Source: Saprospiraceae bacterium (GTDB lineage: Bacteria; Bacteroidota; Bacteroidia; Chitinophagales; Saprospiraceae). From it: a DNA stretch of 7,834 nt. The notes under the pieces are model-generated. The model saw nothing but the letters and a program-made list of their open reading frames with translations. It ran no database searches and was not told the DNA's origin. Of this stretch, positions 7,135 through 7,834 are shown one piece after another. Position 1 is the first letter of the stretch; each line of letters opens with the position of its first letter. The stretch covers positions 1 to 7,834 of the forward strand of contig SLDF01000180.1 in the NCBI GenBank assembly GCA_007125435.1. Direction: 5' to 3'. A program made the position numbers and the translations under genes.

Positions 7135-7635
7135 ATGCCTAATCCATACTTAAAACCATTCGAAGTCAGGTGGTCAGATATTGATGCCAATATGCACCTC
7201 ATTCATACTGCCTATTCGGGCTATATGGCTCATACCAGAATGTGCTATCTGGCAGATCATGGGATAGACATGAATGCGTTGGCAAAAGCCAGTCTCGGTC
7301 CGGTATTGCTTAATGAACACATCCACTTCATCAAAGAAGTGAGACCACATGAGACGGTTTATGTAGACATCAGTTTGTCAGGTGTAGATCCTCAATATCG
7401 GATATTACAGTTTGATCAGGGCCTTTATAAGTCAGATGGGCACATTGCAGCATTCAGTCGATTAATGATTGGATTCATCGATATGAAGGAAAGAAAACTA
7501 GCAACCATTCCTATGAAATGGCGGGATACCATAGAGCTGTTACCGAAAACTTCAGACTTCAAATGGCTTGATAAGACAGATCTAAGATATGATTACGTGA
7601 ATTATAAAGCACAAATTGATGTAAGCGAACTTTAA
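7135..7635 (+). CDS. Acyl-CoA thioesterase-like hotdog protein
   Basis: The protein is 166 residues and soluble, a little longer than typical single-domain 4HBT/YbgC-type hotdog thioesterases. The family signature sits at the N-terminus: VRWSDIDANMH at 11-21, followed by the long helix start TAYSGYMAHTR. Asp17, the second Asp of DID, aligns with the catalytic Asp of 4-hydroxybenzoyl-CoA thioesterase and YbgC. Later strands fit the fold (VYVDISLSGVD at 75-85, and AAFSRLMIGFID with its small and hydrophobic residues). Family members split acyl-CoA or acyl-carrier thioesters. The usual GHxNN after the DxD is MHLIH here, a mild departure. The start ATG at 7135 is preceded by an A/T-rich leader without a Shine-Dalgarno sequence. 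The gene stands alone, divergent from the sulfotransferase. The natural substrate is unknown. Confidence 0.8.
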   Translation: MPNPYLKPFEVRWSDIDANMHLIHTAYSGYMAHTRMCYLADHGIDMNALAKASLGPVLLNEHIHFIKEVRPHETVYVDISLSGVDPQYRILQFDQGLYKSDGHIAAFSRLMIGFIDMKERKLATIPMKWRDTIELLPKTSDFKWLDKTDLRYDYVNYKAQIDVSEL

Positions 7636-7657
7636 AAACACCTACAACTGCTGAATC

Positions 7658-7677
7658 GCAAGATTATTTAATTTTGC
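7658..7677 (+). terminator. Possible weak terminator hairpin
   Basis: GCAAGATT (7658-7665), loop ATTT and AATTTTGC (7670-7677) form an 8-bp stem with one G-T pair, 22 bases after the thioesterase stop. It is followed by TGCATTTTAATTT, which is T-rich but broken. The stem is A/T-rich, so termination strength is doubtful, but the position fits. Confidence 0.35.
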
Positions 7678-7699
7678 TGCATTTTAATTTGGGAGCATT

Positions 7700-7834
7700 T
7701 CAGTTTGTCGCCTTGGGCATCACCCTCTTCCTATCGTCATCGGGTCGCTACGCTCCGGGGCTCGCTGTTCGCTCGGTCCTTCGGACTCACTCGCATTCGC
7801 TCTTGACCCACTACGCATCGCTGATGCATGATCA
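7700..7834. repeat. GC-rich TCGCT-rich intergenic repeat, cut by window end
   Basis: The composition changes abruptly to GC-rich. TCGCT occurs at 7745, 7762, 7769, 7797 and 7818, with TCGCA at 7791. GGGTC (7742-7746) is the complement of GACCC (7805-7809), and between them GTCC-TTC-GGAC forms a tiny hairpin. A further hairpin is GCATC (7815-7819), loop GCT, GATGC (7823-7827). No gene-like frame crosses it. It resembles the short-word GC-rich repeats found between genes in some Bacteroidota, but only comparison with the rest of the genome can show that it is dispersed. Confidence 0.45.

Noticed and set aside
1..7834. CRISPR array or defence system
   Set aside because: No regularly spaced direct repeats, cas-like genes, nucleases or reverse transcriptase motifs are visible.

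Overview
The window looks like chromosomal DNA from a member of the Bacteroidota. This is an inference. It rests on the low GC content (roughly 40 % by eye), the absence of Shine-Dalgarno sequences before every gene, A/T-rich leaders, and a good match to the Bacteroidota promoter (TTG, 22-bp spacer, TAnnTTTG) upstream of the sulfotransferase. Genus and species cannot be read from it.

Layout. Positions 1-698 carry no convincing gene. They hold two small perfect hairpins (45-64, 75-101), a ~204-bp imperfect palindrome (173-376), a stretch resembling a dispersed intergenic repeat (about 437-455) and a possible promoter. Positions 699-5814 hold two tandem, co-directional genes that overlap by 8 bp. 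Each encodes an 853-residue protein made of an N-terminal multi-pass MBOAT-type acyltransferase module (about residues 1-500) fused to a C-terminal SGNH/GDSL-like domain (about 505-853). Eighteen bases after the second gene lies the end of a convergent minus-strand gene for a PAPS-dependent sulfotransferase-like protein (5833-6777). A 357-bp gap carries the sulfotransferase promoter, and then comes a plus-strand hotdog-fold acyl-CoA thioesterase-like gene (7135-7635). The right end (about 7700-7834) is a GC-rich, TCGCT-rich, probably repetitive stretch cut off by the window edge.

How the genes may work together (inference). In known envelope O-acylation systems (AlgI with AlgJ/AlgX, PatA with PatB, DltB with DltD) the MBOAT protein moves an acyl group across the membrane and a separate SGNH-like protein passes it to the polymer. 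Here both halves sit on one polypeptide, and there are two diverged copies. The first copy keeps the Ser, Asp and His of the SGNH triad but has replaced the block II Gly and block III Asn that normally form the oxyanion hole. The second copy keeps all of them. The pair may have different substrates or act as a two-step relay. The nearby sulfotransferase suggests, but does not prove, that the modified molecule is an extracellular polysaccharide or lipid that is also sulfated. The thioesterase is separated from the rest and is probably unrelated.
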